Below, piece after piece: positions 45,348 to 53,667 of a stretch of 64,000 nt of DNA. The stretch lies in NCBI RefSeq assembly GCF_008017445.1, contig NZ_VRSW01000001.1, forward strand, positions 62,001 to 126,000, in the 5' to 3' direction. Below the pieces are notes generated by a model that made no database searches, was not told where the DNA came from, and saw only the letters and a program-made list of their open reading frames with translations. The translations under genes were made by a program, and so were the position numbers. The stretch's first letter is position 1. Each line of letters starts with the position of its first letter. The DNA comes from Microbacterium mitrae (GTDB taxonomy: Bacteria > Actinomycetota > Actinomycetes > Actinomycetales > Microbacteriaceae).

Positions 45348-46342
45348 TGGGTGCAATGAGTCAGCTCGGTAATGACCTGTACACCGGTGAACGATCCGTT
45401 CCTTTTGTGCAGAAGCGCAAGCTGTGGTTTGTGATCGCACTCGTTCTGGTGCTCGCATCGATCGCGGTGCTCTTCATTCGTCCGCCGCAGTTCTCGATTG
45501 AGTTCACCGGGGGCTCGCAGTTCACGGTTTCTGGCGCAACGACGGCCGACGAGTCGATCCAAGCGCAGGCAGACGCTCGTGACGCCGTGGTCCGCATTGT
45601 GCCGGATGCGACGACGAAGGTCACCACGATCTCCGGAACCGACATCCGCGTGCAGACCTCGCAAATGTCGCAAGACGACACGCGCCTGGTGTCGGCGGCA
45701 CTAGCAGAAACCTTCGGCGTCGACGAGAGCAAGGCCGTCACCGCAAGCTTTGTCGGCCCGTCGTGGGGTGCCGATGTCACCAAGCAGTCGCTGTGGGGTC
45801 TGGGCGTCTTCCTCGCCCTCGCGTTCTTGATCCTGGCGATCTACTTCCGCACGTGGAAGATGTCGCTGGCCGCGATCATCGGCCTGGTCGACGTGCTGAT
45901 CATCACGCTCGGAATCTACGCGGCCTTCGGCTTTGAGATCTCGCCGGCGGCGGTCATTGGCTTCCTGACGATTCTTGGCTACTCGCTGTACGACACCACG
46001 GTGGTCTTCGACAAGATTCGTGAGACAACGTGGGAGCAGGGCTCTGCCTCAACGCGCACCTTCGGCGAGTCGGTCAACCTCGGTGTCAACCAGACGCTGA
46101 TCCGCTCCATCAACACGTCGATCGTTGCCGTGCTTCCCGTCGGCGCGATCCTCATCATCGGTGCCATGTGGATGGGCGCCCAGACGCTCAGCGACATTTC
46201 GCTGTCGATCACAGTCGGCATCATTGTCGCGGCATACTCCACGCTGTTCGTTGCGGCGCCGCTGTACTCCTTCCTTCGTGAGTCGGAACCAGAGATCAAG
46301 CGTCACGACGCGAAGGTGCTTGCGGCACGCGAAGCCGCGTGA
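45347..46342 (+). CDS. secF: protein-export membrane protein SecF
   Basis: A 331-residue partner of SecD with six membrane helices, the I-E-F-T-G-G-S-Q-F motif after helix 1, and G-Y-S-L-Y-D-T-T-V-V-F-D-K-I-R in helix 4-5. The ATG at 45347 overlaps the secD stop; a second ATG at 45356 is possible. Many actinobacteria have apt between secF and rel, but here rel follows directly after 63 bases. Confidence 0.96.
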   Translation: MGAMSQLGNDLYTGERSVPFVQKRKLWFVIALVLVLASIAVLFIRPPQFSIEFTGGSQFTVSGATTADESIQAQADARDAVVRIVPDATTKVTTISGTDIRVQTSQMSQDDTRLVSAALAETFGVDESKAVTASFVGPSWGADVTKQSLWGLGVFLALAFLILAIYFRTWKMSLAAIIGLVDVLIITLGIYAAFGFEISPAAVIGFLTILGYSLYDTTVVFDKIRETTWEQGSASTRTFGESVNLGVNQTLIRSINTSIVAVLPVGAILIIGAMWMGAQTLSDISLSITVGIIVAAYSTLFVAAPLYSFLRESEPEIKRHDAKVLAAREAA

Positions 46343-46405
46343 CGCGCCGCGCACCTCGCTGTGCGCACTATGATTGGCTGACTGATCCCGGGGGAGGTGG
46401 CACGA

Positions 46406-48661
46406 ATGACTGAGACGGTTCCTCCTGCCCCCGGGAACCACTCCAGCCTGCGCTGGATGGTTCCGCGCATCTTCTCGCGGTCGGTGCGGCGCGACGATTT
46501 GGAGCACTTGCTTCGTACCGTTCGTTCGCACCACCCGCGCGGTGACCTCACGATCATCGAGCACGCCTACGAGATCGCGGCGCAAAAGCACGAGGGTCAA
46601 AAGCGTCAGAGCGGCGAGCCGTACATCACCCACCCGGTGGCGGTCGCGCAGATTCTGGCAGAACTGGGCCTGGGTCCGCGTGCCATCGCGGCGGCCCTGC
46701 TGCATGACACCGTAGAAGACACCGGCTACCCGCTGGAAGAGTTGCAGGCTGAGTTCGGCGACGAAGTCGCCTTGCTCGTTGACGGCGTTACCAAGCTTGA
46801 CAAGGTGAAGTACGGCGAAAGCGCGCAGGCCGAAACCGTTCGCAAGATGATCATCGCGATGTCGAAAGACATTCGCGTGCTGATGATCAAGCTTGCCGAT
46901 CGCCTTCACAATGCCCGTACGTGGGGGTTTGTTCCTCCCGAGAAGGCCGCCAAGAAGGCGACCGAGACTCTCGAGATTTACGCGCCCCTCGCCAACCGTC
47001 TCGGTATTCAGACGGTCAAGAGCGAGCTGGAAGACCTCTCGTTCGCGGTATTGCACCCCAAGATGTACGCGGAGATTGAGTCGCTGGTTAAGCAGCGCAC
47101 CCCGCAGCGGGAGCAGTACGTGAAGAGCGTGATCTCGGCTGTCGAAGAAGATCTACGGGCGCAACGCATCAAGGGCAAGGTCGCGGGGCGGCCCAAACAG
47201 CTCTACTCGGTCTACCAAAAGATGATCGTTCGTGGTCGTTCGTTCGATGACATTTACGACCTCATTGGCATTCGCATTCTGGTTCCGACAGTTCGTGACT
47301 GCTATGCGGTTCTCGGCGCACTGCATGCGCGCTGGACGCCGCTGCCTGGGCGGTTCAAGGACTACATCGCAACGCCGAAGTTCAACCTGTATCAGTCGCT
47401 GCACACGACGGTCATCGGCCCGGGCGGTCGCACCGTTGAGCTGCAGATTCGTACCTACGAGATGCACCAGCAGGCCGAATACGGTGTCGCCGCACACTGG
47501 GCGTACAAAGAGCGCATGGCGGGCAACCGCACCGACAGTAAGGCGTCGGACGCGGATCTCGCCTGGGTTGCCCGCATCTCCGACTGGGGTGCAGAAACGG
47601 CCGACCCGGGGGAGTTCCTCGATTCGCTCCGGTTCGAAATCGGTGCCAAAGAGGTCTATGTCTTCACCCCGAAGGGGCGAGTCATTGGCCTTCCGACCGG
47701 TGCCACGCCGGTGGACTTCGCGTACGCCGTGCACACCGAAATTGGTCACCGCACCATGGGCGCCAAGGTCAACGGCCGCCTGGTTCCGCTAGAAACCAAG
47801 CTCAACTCGGGCGAAATCGTTGAGGTCTTCACCTCTAAGAACCCGGACGCCGGGCCCAGTCAAGACTGGCTGAACTTTGTCGCCTCGACCCGTGCACGGA
47901 ACAAGATTCGCGGCTGGTTCACGAAGGAGCGCCGCGAGGAAGCCATTGAGCAGGGCAAAGACGCGATCGCACGCGCGATGCGTCGTCAGAACCTGCCGTT
48001 ACAGCGTTTGATGAACCAAGACTCGTTCTTGGAAGTGGCGTTGCAGATGCGCTACGAAGATGTTTCGGCGCTCTACGCCGCCGTCGGTGAAGGACACATC
48101 TCCACCCAATCGGTGCTGGAGAAGGTCGCGGCGCTGATCAACGCGTCGGACACGGCAACCGGACCGATCGAGATTCCGACGGTCGGCAAGTCACGCGCAC
48201 CACGAAATGGCGACTCCGGCATCTTGGTGCGCGGCGCGCCAGACATTCTCGTCAAACTCGCCAAGTGCTGCACCCCGGTGCCGGGCGACGCCATCGTCGG
48301 CTTCGTGACGCGAGGCAGCGGCGTGAGCGTGCACCGCGCCGACTGCAACAATGTGGCGGCACTGAAAGAAGACAAGGACCGCCTCATCGAGGTGGAGTGG
48401 GCGCCGACCACGAAGAGCGTCTTCATGGTGCAGATTCAGGTTGAGGCGTTGGATCGCTCTGGCCTACTCTCCGATGTCACGCGTGTGCTTTCGGAGCATC
48501 ACGTCAACATTCTTTCGGCCACCGTGCAGACCACGACCGATCGACTAGCGCTGAGCCGTTTTGTGTTCGAAATGGGTGACACCGTGCACCTTGATCGGGT
48601 GCTGAACGCGGTGCGTCGTATCGACGCCGTGTATGACGTGTATCGGGTCACCCAGTCTTAG
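46406..48661 (+). CDS. rel: bifunctional (p)ppGpp synthetase/hydrolase (Rel)
   Basis: A 751-residue RelA/SpoT-homologue. In order: HD hydrolase domain with L-L-H-D-T-V-E-D-T near 97-105, the synthetase domain with G-R-P-K-Q-L-Y-S-V-Y-Q-K and Y-Q-S-L-H-T-T, a TGS domain (V-F-T-P-K-G-R-V), a helical/zinc-finger region (L-A-K-C-C-T-P-V-P-G-D) and a C-terminal ACT domain. Both active sites appear intact, as expected for the single actinobacterial enzyme of the stringent response. ATG 46406 has GGGGGAGG 8 bases upstream. A -10 TATGAT lies at 46369-46374. Confidence 0.96.
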   Translation: MTETVPPAPGNHSSLRWMVPRIFSRSVRRDDLEHLLRTVRSHHPRGDLTIIEHAYEIAAQKHEGQKRQSGEPYITHPVAVAQILAELGLGPRAIAAALLHDTVEDTGYPLEELQAEFGDEVALLVDGVTKLDKVKYGESAQAETVRKMIIAMSKDIRVLMIKLADRLHNARTWGFVPPEKAAKKATETLEIYAPLANRLGIQTVKSELEDLSFAVLHPKMYAEIESLVKQRTPQREQYVKSVISAVEEDLRAQRIKGKVAGRPKQLYSVYQKMIVRGRSFDDIYDLIGIRILVPTVRDCYAVLGALHARWTPLPGRFKDYIATPKFNLYQSLHTTVIGPGGRTVELQIRTYEMHQQAEYGVAAHWAYKERMAGNRTDSKASDADLAWVARISDWGAETADPGEFLDSLRFEIGAKEVYVFTPKGRVIGLPTGATPVDFAYAVHTEIGHRTMGAKVNGRLVPLETKLNSGEIVEVFTSKNPDAGPSQDWLNFVASTRARNKIRGWFTKERREEAIEQGKDAIARAMRRQNLPLQRLMNQDSFLEVALQMRYEDVSALYAAVGEGHISTQSVLEKVAALINASDTATGPIEIPTVGKSRAPRNGDSGILVRGAPDILVKLAKCCTPVPGDAIVGFVTRGSGVSVHRADCNNVAALKEDKDRLIEVEWAPTTKSVFMVQIQVEALDRSGLLSDVTRVLSEHHVNILSATVQTTTDRLALSRFVFEMGDTVHLDRVLNAVRRIDAVYDVYRVTQS

Positions 48662-49209
48662 CTCGCGTTCTCGACGGGGTTAAGTTCTGCTCCGACGCGC
48701 TGCAAAAGTTCCGAGGCCTTGCTGGCTCCGGACAGTCGGGAGTGGTGCGAGCACCAGGCGATTGCGCCAGCAATGCTCGCCGGGTGCGTGCACGCCATCA
48801 TTCTGATCGCCGCAATGTCTCTGACGCGTGCGAGATCGGCAACGGTGCGCTCAATGCTGGTGACCGCAACGTCACCAAACCACACCAGGTCATCGTCGCC
48901 GACGAATCCGTCGCGGTAGACGATGCGGGCCCGCGGATAGATGTTCTGACGCTGCCGTGTCGCGCGCTGCACCGTGAGGGTTGCCGGCGAGTCGGCGAGG
49001 GCGCCCCACACCCAGGCGGCCAGCGCATGCGTTGCGGCCATGGCGGGCGCGAGCATGGGCGCGAGAGAACGGGCGCGCAGCCACGGTGTCTCCGGCGCGT
49101 CGGTGGGAACGTACCCTTCACCGAGCGGAACCACGTCGCCGTCGAGCGCTGCCGCGCTCAACTCAGCGATCGAGAGTTGGTCACCGGGAAACTTTATTGC
49201 GCTGCTCAT
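48658..49209 (-). CDS. AbiEi-antitoxin-like orphan protein
   Basis: A 183-residue protein whose centre resembles the C-terminal part of AbiEi-family antitoxin-like proteins: A-T-H-A-L-A-A-W-V-W-G, then a strand pair Y-P-R-A-R-I-V-Y-R and V-T-S-I-E-R-T-V-A-D-L-A. Actinobacteria carry many such single proteins, often without an AbiEii toxin, and none is next to this one. Its stop overlaps the end of rel by four bases (convergent). GGGGAG touches the ATG with no spacer, so the start signal is weak. Function unknown. Confidence 0.6.
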   Translation of the reverse strand: MSSAIKFPGDQLSIAELSAAALDGDVVPLGEGYVPTDAPETPWLRARSLAPMLAPAMAATHALAAWVWGALADSPATLTVQRATRQRQNIYPRARIVYRDGFVGDDDLVWFGDVAVTSIERTVADLARVRDIAAIRMMACTHPASIAGAIAWCSHHSRLSGASKASELLQRVGAELNPVENAS

Positions 49210-49319
49210 CTCCCCAGTGTTGATGCCGCAGCGGTGTACCGGGAGGTTCCGCCATCATCTGTGGAAAAGCTTCCTGAGATCGCCGACGGTGGATAACGCG
49301 CCGCGGACAGGCCTCGGAC

Positions 49320-49362
49320 AAACGGGTGGGGCGCCAAACTGTGCGTGACGCCCCACCCGTTT
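49320..49362 (-). terminator. terminator of the DUF349 gene
   Basis: Perfect 14-bp stem AAACGGGTGGGGCG / CGCCCCACCCGTTT with a 15-base loop, 9 bases beyond the stop codon at 49372. Confidence 0.8.
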
Positions 49363-49371
49363 ACTTCGAAC

Positions 49372-50898
49372 TTAAGCGCCGAGAGCCTTCAGCCAAGCGC
49401 GGCGAGCCTCCAGGGCTTCCTTCGCTTCCTTGATGGCCTTCGCGTTTCCGGCCTTCTCGGCCGCGGCAAGCTCAGCTTCGAGCTTGTCGATCGCGTCGAG
49501 CAGCTGGCGGCTCATGCCATCGGCGCGCGCCTGCGTCTCCGGGTTATTCTTCTTCCAGTCGACGTCTTCGCGCGAGCGCAGTGCCTGCTCGATCTTGCGC
49601 ATTTCGTCGTCGAGCTGGCGCTCCTTGTCGCGCGGGAAGATGCGTCCTACTTCATCCCAGCGACGCTGAATGCTGGTGAGAAGCTGACGCGCCTTGCGCA
49701 AATCGGCTTCGTCTGCCACCGCAGCGGCCTCAACAAGCAGAGCCTTACGGGCTTCGATCAGCGGAAGCGACTCTGCCTGCTCGGCGGCGTCGCGCTTCGA
49801 GCGTGCGGAGTACAGGGCGTCACCGGCAGCCTTAAAGCGGGCCCACAGCGCATCATCGACCTTGCGACCGGCGCGGCCGGAGGCCTTCCACTCATCGAGC
49901 AACGAGCGGTAGGCGGCGATACCCTCTTCGCCGCGTGAGGCGAGGGCCTCCGCGCGCTCGACAAGCTTCGTCTTGGTCTGGCGTGCACCCTTGTGCGTCT
50001 CATCGAGCTGAGCGAAGAACTCGCGGCGGTGACGCTCAACCGTGCTGCGTGCGTTGCGGAATCGCTTCCACAGGTCGTTTGCCGTGTTCTTCGGCAAGCG
50101 CGGGCCGGTCTGCTGGTGTGCCTGCCAATCGTCGAAGAGTGCAGAAAGCTCAGCAGATGCGACCTTCCACTGCACGGTCTTCGGGTCACGAGCGGCCAAT
50201 GCTTCGGCCTTCTCAACCAGCACGGTGCGCTCTGCGATGGCGGCATCCACAGCCTCGCGCTGGGCGCGCTGTTCCTCTTCGGTGGCAGCGCTCAGCGTTT
50301 CGGTCAGCGCAGCGACGCGAACGGCCAAACCGGCGAGGTCGCCAACGGCTGCTGCACCTTCCAGCTCCTTGCTGACGTGGCCAGCCTGCTGTGCGAGGTC
50401 TGAGGCCGAGGCGCCACCGCTGCGGCGCTGCTCAAGAATACGAACCTTGAACTCCAGCTCGTCGAACTTGCGAACGAAGTAAGCGAGCGCCTCATCGGGC
50501 GTACCGTCCGGGTACTCGCCGACGACGCGCCAGTCGCTGCCTTCACGCACCGACACGATGCCAGCCTCGTCAACGCGGCCCCACGGTTCCGCGGGCGTCG
50601 CAACCGACGCTGGCTTTGCGGGCGCCTTGGGCACCGGGCGCGGCAGGGGAGCGGGCTTCGGCGCTGCCGGCGTGGCAACCGCTACCGGAGTCTCGGCGTC
50701 AGTGTCAGCGGCGGGCGCTTCGGCGGGAGTCTCGGCGGCGTTCTCATCAGCCGGGGCCTCGGTGGCGCTCTCGTCAGCAGGAGCCTGCTCGGCGCCAGAT
50801 TCGTCGTTCGTCGTCACCTCCGGCGCGGTGGTCTCGACTGCTTCAGCGTTGACCTCGACGGTCGTTGCTTCTTCGTTGGTGGGCTCTGTGCTGGACAC
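49372..50898 (-). CDS. DUF349-domain coiled protein
   Basis: A 508-residue cytosolic protein. Residues 1-105 are Glu/Ala/Thr/Pro-rich and disordered; three or four DUF349 repeats follow, each a three-helix unit with a W-x-x-x-G/x-R pattern (S-L-L-D-E-W-K-A-S-G-R-A-G-R and I-Q-R-R-W-D-E-V-G-R are clear). The C-terminal 60 residues are a Lys/Glu/Ala coiled coil. DUF349 proteins are widespread in actinobacteria next to rel; their role is not known. It diverges from rarA. Confidence 0.88.
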   Translation of the reverse strand: MSSTEPTNEEATTVEVNAEAVETTAPEVTTNDESGAEQAPADESATEAPADENAAETPAEAPAADTDAETPVAVATPAAPKPAPLPRPVPKAPAKPASVATPAEPWGRVDEAGIVSVREGSDWRVVGEYPDGTPDEALAYFVRKFDELEFKVRILEQRRSGGASASDLAQQAGHVSKELEGAAAVGDLAGLAVRVAALTETLSAATEEEQRAQREAVDAAIAERTVLVEKAEALAARDPKTVQWKVASAELSALFDDWQAHQQTGPRLPKNTANDLWKRFRNARSTVERHRREFFAQLDETHKGARQTKTKLVERAEALASRGEEGIAAYRSLLDEWKASGRAGRKVDDALWARFKAAGDALYSARSKRDAAEQAESLPLIEARKALLVEAAAVADEADLRKARQLLTSIQRRWDEVGRIFPRDKERQLDDEMRKIEQALRSREDVDWKKNNPETQARADGMSRQLLDAIDKLEAELAAAEKAGNAKAIKEAKEALEARRAWLKALGA

Positions 50899-51054
50899 GT
50901 GATTCTCCTGACGCGGCGGCCGCCGTGGTGGAGTGGAAAGGACAGCAACAGCCTAGTACGCAGGGCAGAGTTCAGTTCAACCCTGATCGAATCCGTTCTC
51001 GCCGTGTTCTCACCAGGCGAAGTCGTACAGCGGCGCAGTGTCTGATGCGGTCGA

Positions 51055-51060
51055 TAGCAT
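51055..51060 (+). promoter_or_regulatory. -10 element, leaderless start of rarA
   Basis: TAGCAT, six bases, ATG 51067; no Shine-Dalgarno sequence. Confidence 0.45.
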
Positions 51061-51066
51061 GAACGT

Positions 51067-52383
51067 ATGACTTCGTCCGCCGCGCTTCACCAGGGCCAGA
51101 CGCCGCTTGCGGTGCGCATGCGCCCCACCTCGCTTGATGAGGTCGCGGGGCAGCAGCACCTTCTCAAGCCCGGCTCTCCGCTGGTGAAGCTTGCCGATCG
51201 CGAGGCCGCACCGGGTGCCGTATCCGTGATTTTGTGGGGTCCGCCCGGCACCGGAAAGACGACGCTCGCCCAGGCGATTGCACGATCAAGCGGCCGTCGC
51301 TTTGTCGAGCTCAGCGCGATCACCGCCGGCGTTAAAGACGTTCGTGAGGTCATGCAAGACGCGATGACGCAGCGCGACCTCTACGGTGCGAGCACCATCC
51401 TGTTTCTCGACGAGATTCACCGCTTCACCAAGGCGCAGCAAGATGCACTGCTGCCCGGCGTCGAAAACGGTTGGGTCATACTGATTGCCGCCACCACGGA
51501 GAACCCGTCGTTCTCGGTTATTTCTCCGCTGCTGTCACGCTCGCTGTTGTTGACTCTCGCGCCGCTCACCGACGACGACCTGACGGTGCTTGTCGAGCGC
51601 GCCGTCGCCGACGCACGGGGCCTCAACGGTCAGATCGCGCTTGCGCCCGACGCGCTGAGCGCGCTCGTGCGGCTCGCGTCCGGCGACGCCCGTCGCGCGC
51701 TCACCGCGCTGGAGGCGGCTGCCGTCGTTGCCGGTGGTGCCGAGGGTGACGGAACCATCACCGCTGAGCACGTATCGCAAGCGGTAGACAGGGCACTGTT
51801 GCGATACGACCGGCAGGGTGACGAGCACTACGACGTTATTAGTGCCTTCATTAAGTCGATCCGTGGTTCCGACGTTGACGCCGCCATGCACTATCTCGCG
51901 CGCATGATCGAGGCGGGAGAAGACCCACGCTTCATCGCACGCAGGCTCGTGATCTCCGCATCTGAAGACATCGGGCTGGCCGATCCGCAGGCGCTGGTGA
52001 TTGCGATCGCTGCCGCTGACGCCGTGGCGTTTATCGGTATGCCGGAGGGGCGCATTCCGCTTGCCGAGGCAACGGCATATCTTGCCACCACCGCGAAATC
52101 CAACGCGGCCTATGTCGCCATCAATGCGGCCATCGCCGATGTGCGAGCGGGCGGGTTCGGCCGGGTTCCCAAACCGCTGCGAGACGCCCACTACGCGGGT
52201 GCGAAACGGCTGGGGCACGGCAAGGGCTACAAATACCCACACGATGCCGAGGTTGGCGTGGTCGCGCAGCAGTATTTGCCCGACGAATTGGTGGGCAGAC
52301 GCTACTACGAACCGAAAAACCTCGGTGCCGAGCGTGATGTCGCCGCGCGACTCGAACGCATCCGCCGCATTTTGGAAGGCTGA
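51067..52383 (+). CDS. rarA: replication-associated recombination protein RarA (MgsA)
   Basis: A 438-residue AAA+ ATPase of the clamp-loader-like RarA/MgsA/WRNIP1 family that acts at stalled forks. The N-terminal [14 protein letters not shown] motif, Walker [10 protein letters not shown] (about 60-68), Walker [10 protein letters not shown], Sensor 1 A-T-T-E-N-P-S and the C-terminal tetramerisation domain ([18 protein letters not shown]) are all present. Single gene before rpsD. Confidence 0.95.
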   Translation: MTSSAALHQGQTPLAVRMRPTSLDEVAGQQHLLKPGSPLVKLADREAAPGAVSVILWGPPGTGKTTLAQAIARSSGRRFVELSAITAGVKDVREVMQDAMTQRDLYGASTILFLDEIHRFTKAQQDALLPGVENGWVILIAATTENPSFSVISPLLSRSLLLTLAPLTDDDLTVLVERAVADARGLNGQIALAPDALSALVRLASGDARRALTALEAAAVVAGGAEGDGTITAEHVSQAVDRALLRYDRQGDEHYDVISAFIKSIRGSDVDAAMHYLARMIEAGEDPRFIARRLVISASEDIGLADPQALVIAIAAADAVAFIGMPEGRIPLAEATAYLATTAKSNAAYVAINAAIADVRAGGFGRVPKPLRDAHYAGAKRLGHGKGYKYPHDAEVGVVAQQYLPDELVGRRYYEPKNLGAERDVAARLERIRRILEG

Positions 52384-52507
52384 TCGCACCGCCGCGCCAC
52401 GCACTCCACGACAGCCACCGCCGCGCGGGCGTGGTTCCGGTACGTAACCCCGCAAATTCACGCCAACGGCGGCCACCCGCCTCCCAGGCTCGTGGGGTGG
52501 CGTCTGA

Positions 52508-52659
52508 TAGCATTGACGCGGCTCGAACCAAGTTTTCGAGCATCTCCTTCCTCTTCATACTTCTGTGAGTGCCCCGGCGTGCGCACACAGCGGGCGAGGA
52601 AGCGGGGATACGCCCGTGAGTCATGAACGACGTGACCACGTCAGAAAGGAAGGGCCTTC
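52508..52659 (+). promoter_or_regulatory. rpsD promoter and structured 5' leader
   Basis: An extended -10 (TGATAGCAT, hexamer 52508-52513) predicts transcription from about 52520, leaving a leader of about 140 bases. The leader can form three hairpins: GCTCGAA/TTCGAGC (52521-52541), CGGGCG/CGCCCG (52591-52616) and GACGTG/CACGTC (52629-52642), the last just before the AAGGAAGG ribosome-binding site. Autoregulatory S4-binding leaders exist in other bacteria; whether this is one is inferred. Confidence 0.45.
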
Positions 52660-53289
52660 GTGTCGACGAAGTCTCGTACCCGTAGCAAGGCGCGCCTGTC
52701 GCGCTCGCTCGGAATCCCGCTTACCCCCAAGGCTGCACGCATTCTCGAAAAGCGCGCATACGGCCCCGGTGAGCACGGCCGCACCAAGCGCAAGGCAGAC
52801 AGCGACTACGCTGTTCGTCTTCGCGAGAAGCAGCGTCTTCGCGCCCAGTACGGCATCCGCGAGAAGCAGCTCCGCATCGCATTCAACGAGGCTCGCCGCG
52901 TTGATGGTCTGACCGGTGAAAACCTGGTCGAGATCCTCGAGACGCGTCTTGACGCTCTCGTGCTGCGTGCAGGTTTCGCTCGCACCACGGCACAGGCACG
53001 TCAGCTCGTCGTGCACCGCCACATCCTCGTTGACGGCCAGCTGGTTGACCGTCCGTCCTTCCGTGTGAAGCCGGGTCAGACCATCCACGTCAAGGAGAAG
53101 AGCGAAGCTCTTGAGCCGTTCCAGGTTGCAGCTGCCGGCGGTCACGCCGACGTTCTGCCCCCGGTTCCGGGTTACCTCGAGGTTCAGCTCGACAAGCTTC
53201 AGGCACGCCTCGTGCGCGCTCCGAAGCGCGCAGAGGTCCCCGTGACCTGTGAAGTTCAGCTCGTCGTCGAGTACTACGCAGCTCGCTAA
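52660..53289 (+). CDS. rpsD: 30S ribosomal protein S4
   Basis: A 209-residue primary rRNA-binding protein of the small subunit. The family core L-E-T-R-L-D-A-L-V-L-R-A-G-F-A and the S4 domain A-R-Q-L-V-V-H-R-H-I-L-V-D-G are clear. The N-terminal zinc-binding cysteines are missing, so this is the zinc-free (C-minus) form. GTG start with AAGGAAGG upstream. It is transcribed alone, away from the alpha operon, as usual in Micrococcales. Confidence 0.97.
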   Translation: MSTKSRTRSKARLSRSLGIPLTPKAARILEKRAYGPGEHGRTKRKADSDYAVRLREKQRLRAQYGIREKQLRIAFNEARRVDGLTGENLVEILETRLDALVLRAGFARTTAQARQLVVHRHILVDGQLVDRPSFRVKPGQTIHVKEKSEALEPFQVAAAGGHADVLPPVPGYLEVQLDKLQARLVRAPKRAEVPVTCEVQLVVEYYAAR

Positions 53290-53305
53290 TCACAGCGCTT
53301 TAGGA

Positions 53306-53330
53306 GAGGCGTCGGGATTCCCGGCGCCTC
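53306..53330 (+). terminator. rpsD terminator
   Basis: Eleven-base stem GAGGCGTCGGG / CCCGGCGCCTC with one G-U pair and a three-base loop, followed by TTC. Confidence 0.75.
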
Positions 53331-53387
53331 TTCGCGTCTACGATGGATACGCACTGGCGTATTGCCCCCGACGACGAGGATTAAGAC

Positions 53388-53624
53388 ATGAAGAACCTGC
53401 TCTGGTTCATGTTTGGCATTATCGGCGGCTTCGTGGCGGCCCATTTGGTCAATAAAGATCCGCGTGGCCACGAACTGCTGGAACAGGTTGATGCTCGCAT
53501 TTCTGAGTTCACCGACCGCATGTCCGACGCCTATCACGACCAGCAGTCTGCGTTGCACAGCATTGTTGATGACGCGGCGGCAACCGTTGCCGATGCGTCA
53601 TCGCGCCAGCAGCCATCCAACTGA
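53388..53624 (+). CDS. small membrane protein between rpsD and alaS
   Basis: A 78-residue protein: one hydrophobic segment (about 4-21, F-G-I-I-G-G-F-V-A-A-H), then N-K-D-P-R-G-H-E-L-L-E-Q-V and an amphipathic helical tail ending in Gln/Ser/Pro. ATG 53388 has GAGGA 7 bases upstream. It stands 43 bases before alaS on the same strand. I recall similar short proteins at this place in related genomes but know no function. Confidence 0.7.
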   Translation: MKNLLWFMFGIIGGFVAAHLVNKDPRGHELLEQVDARISEFTDRMSDAYHDQQSALHSIVDDAAATVADASSRQQPSN

Positions 53625-53667
53625 TTCACCGAGCACCCGAGCTCTCTAAGGAACGACTCCTCACGTT

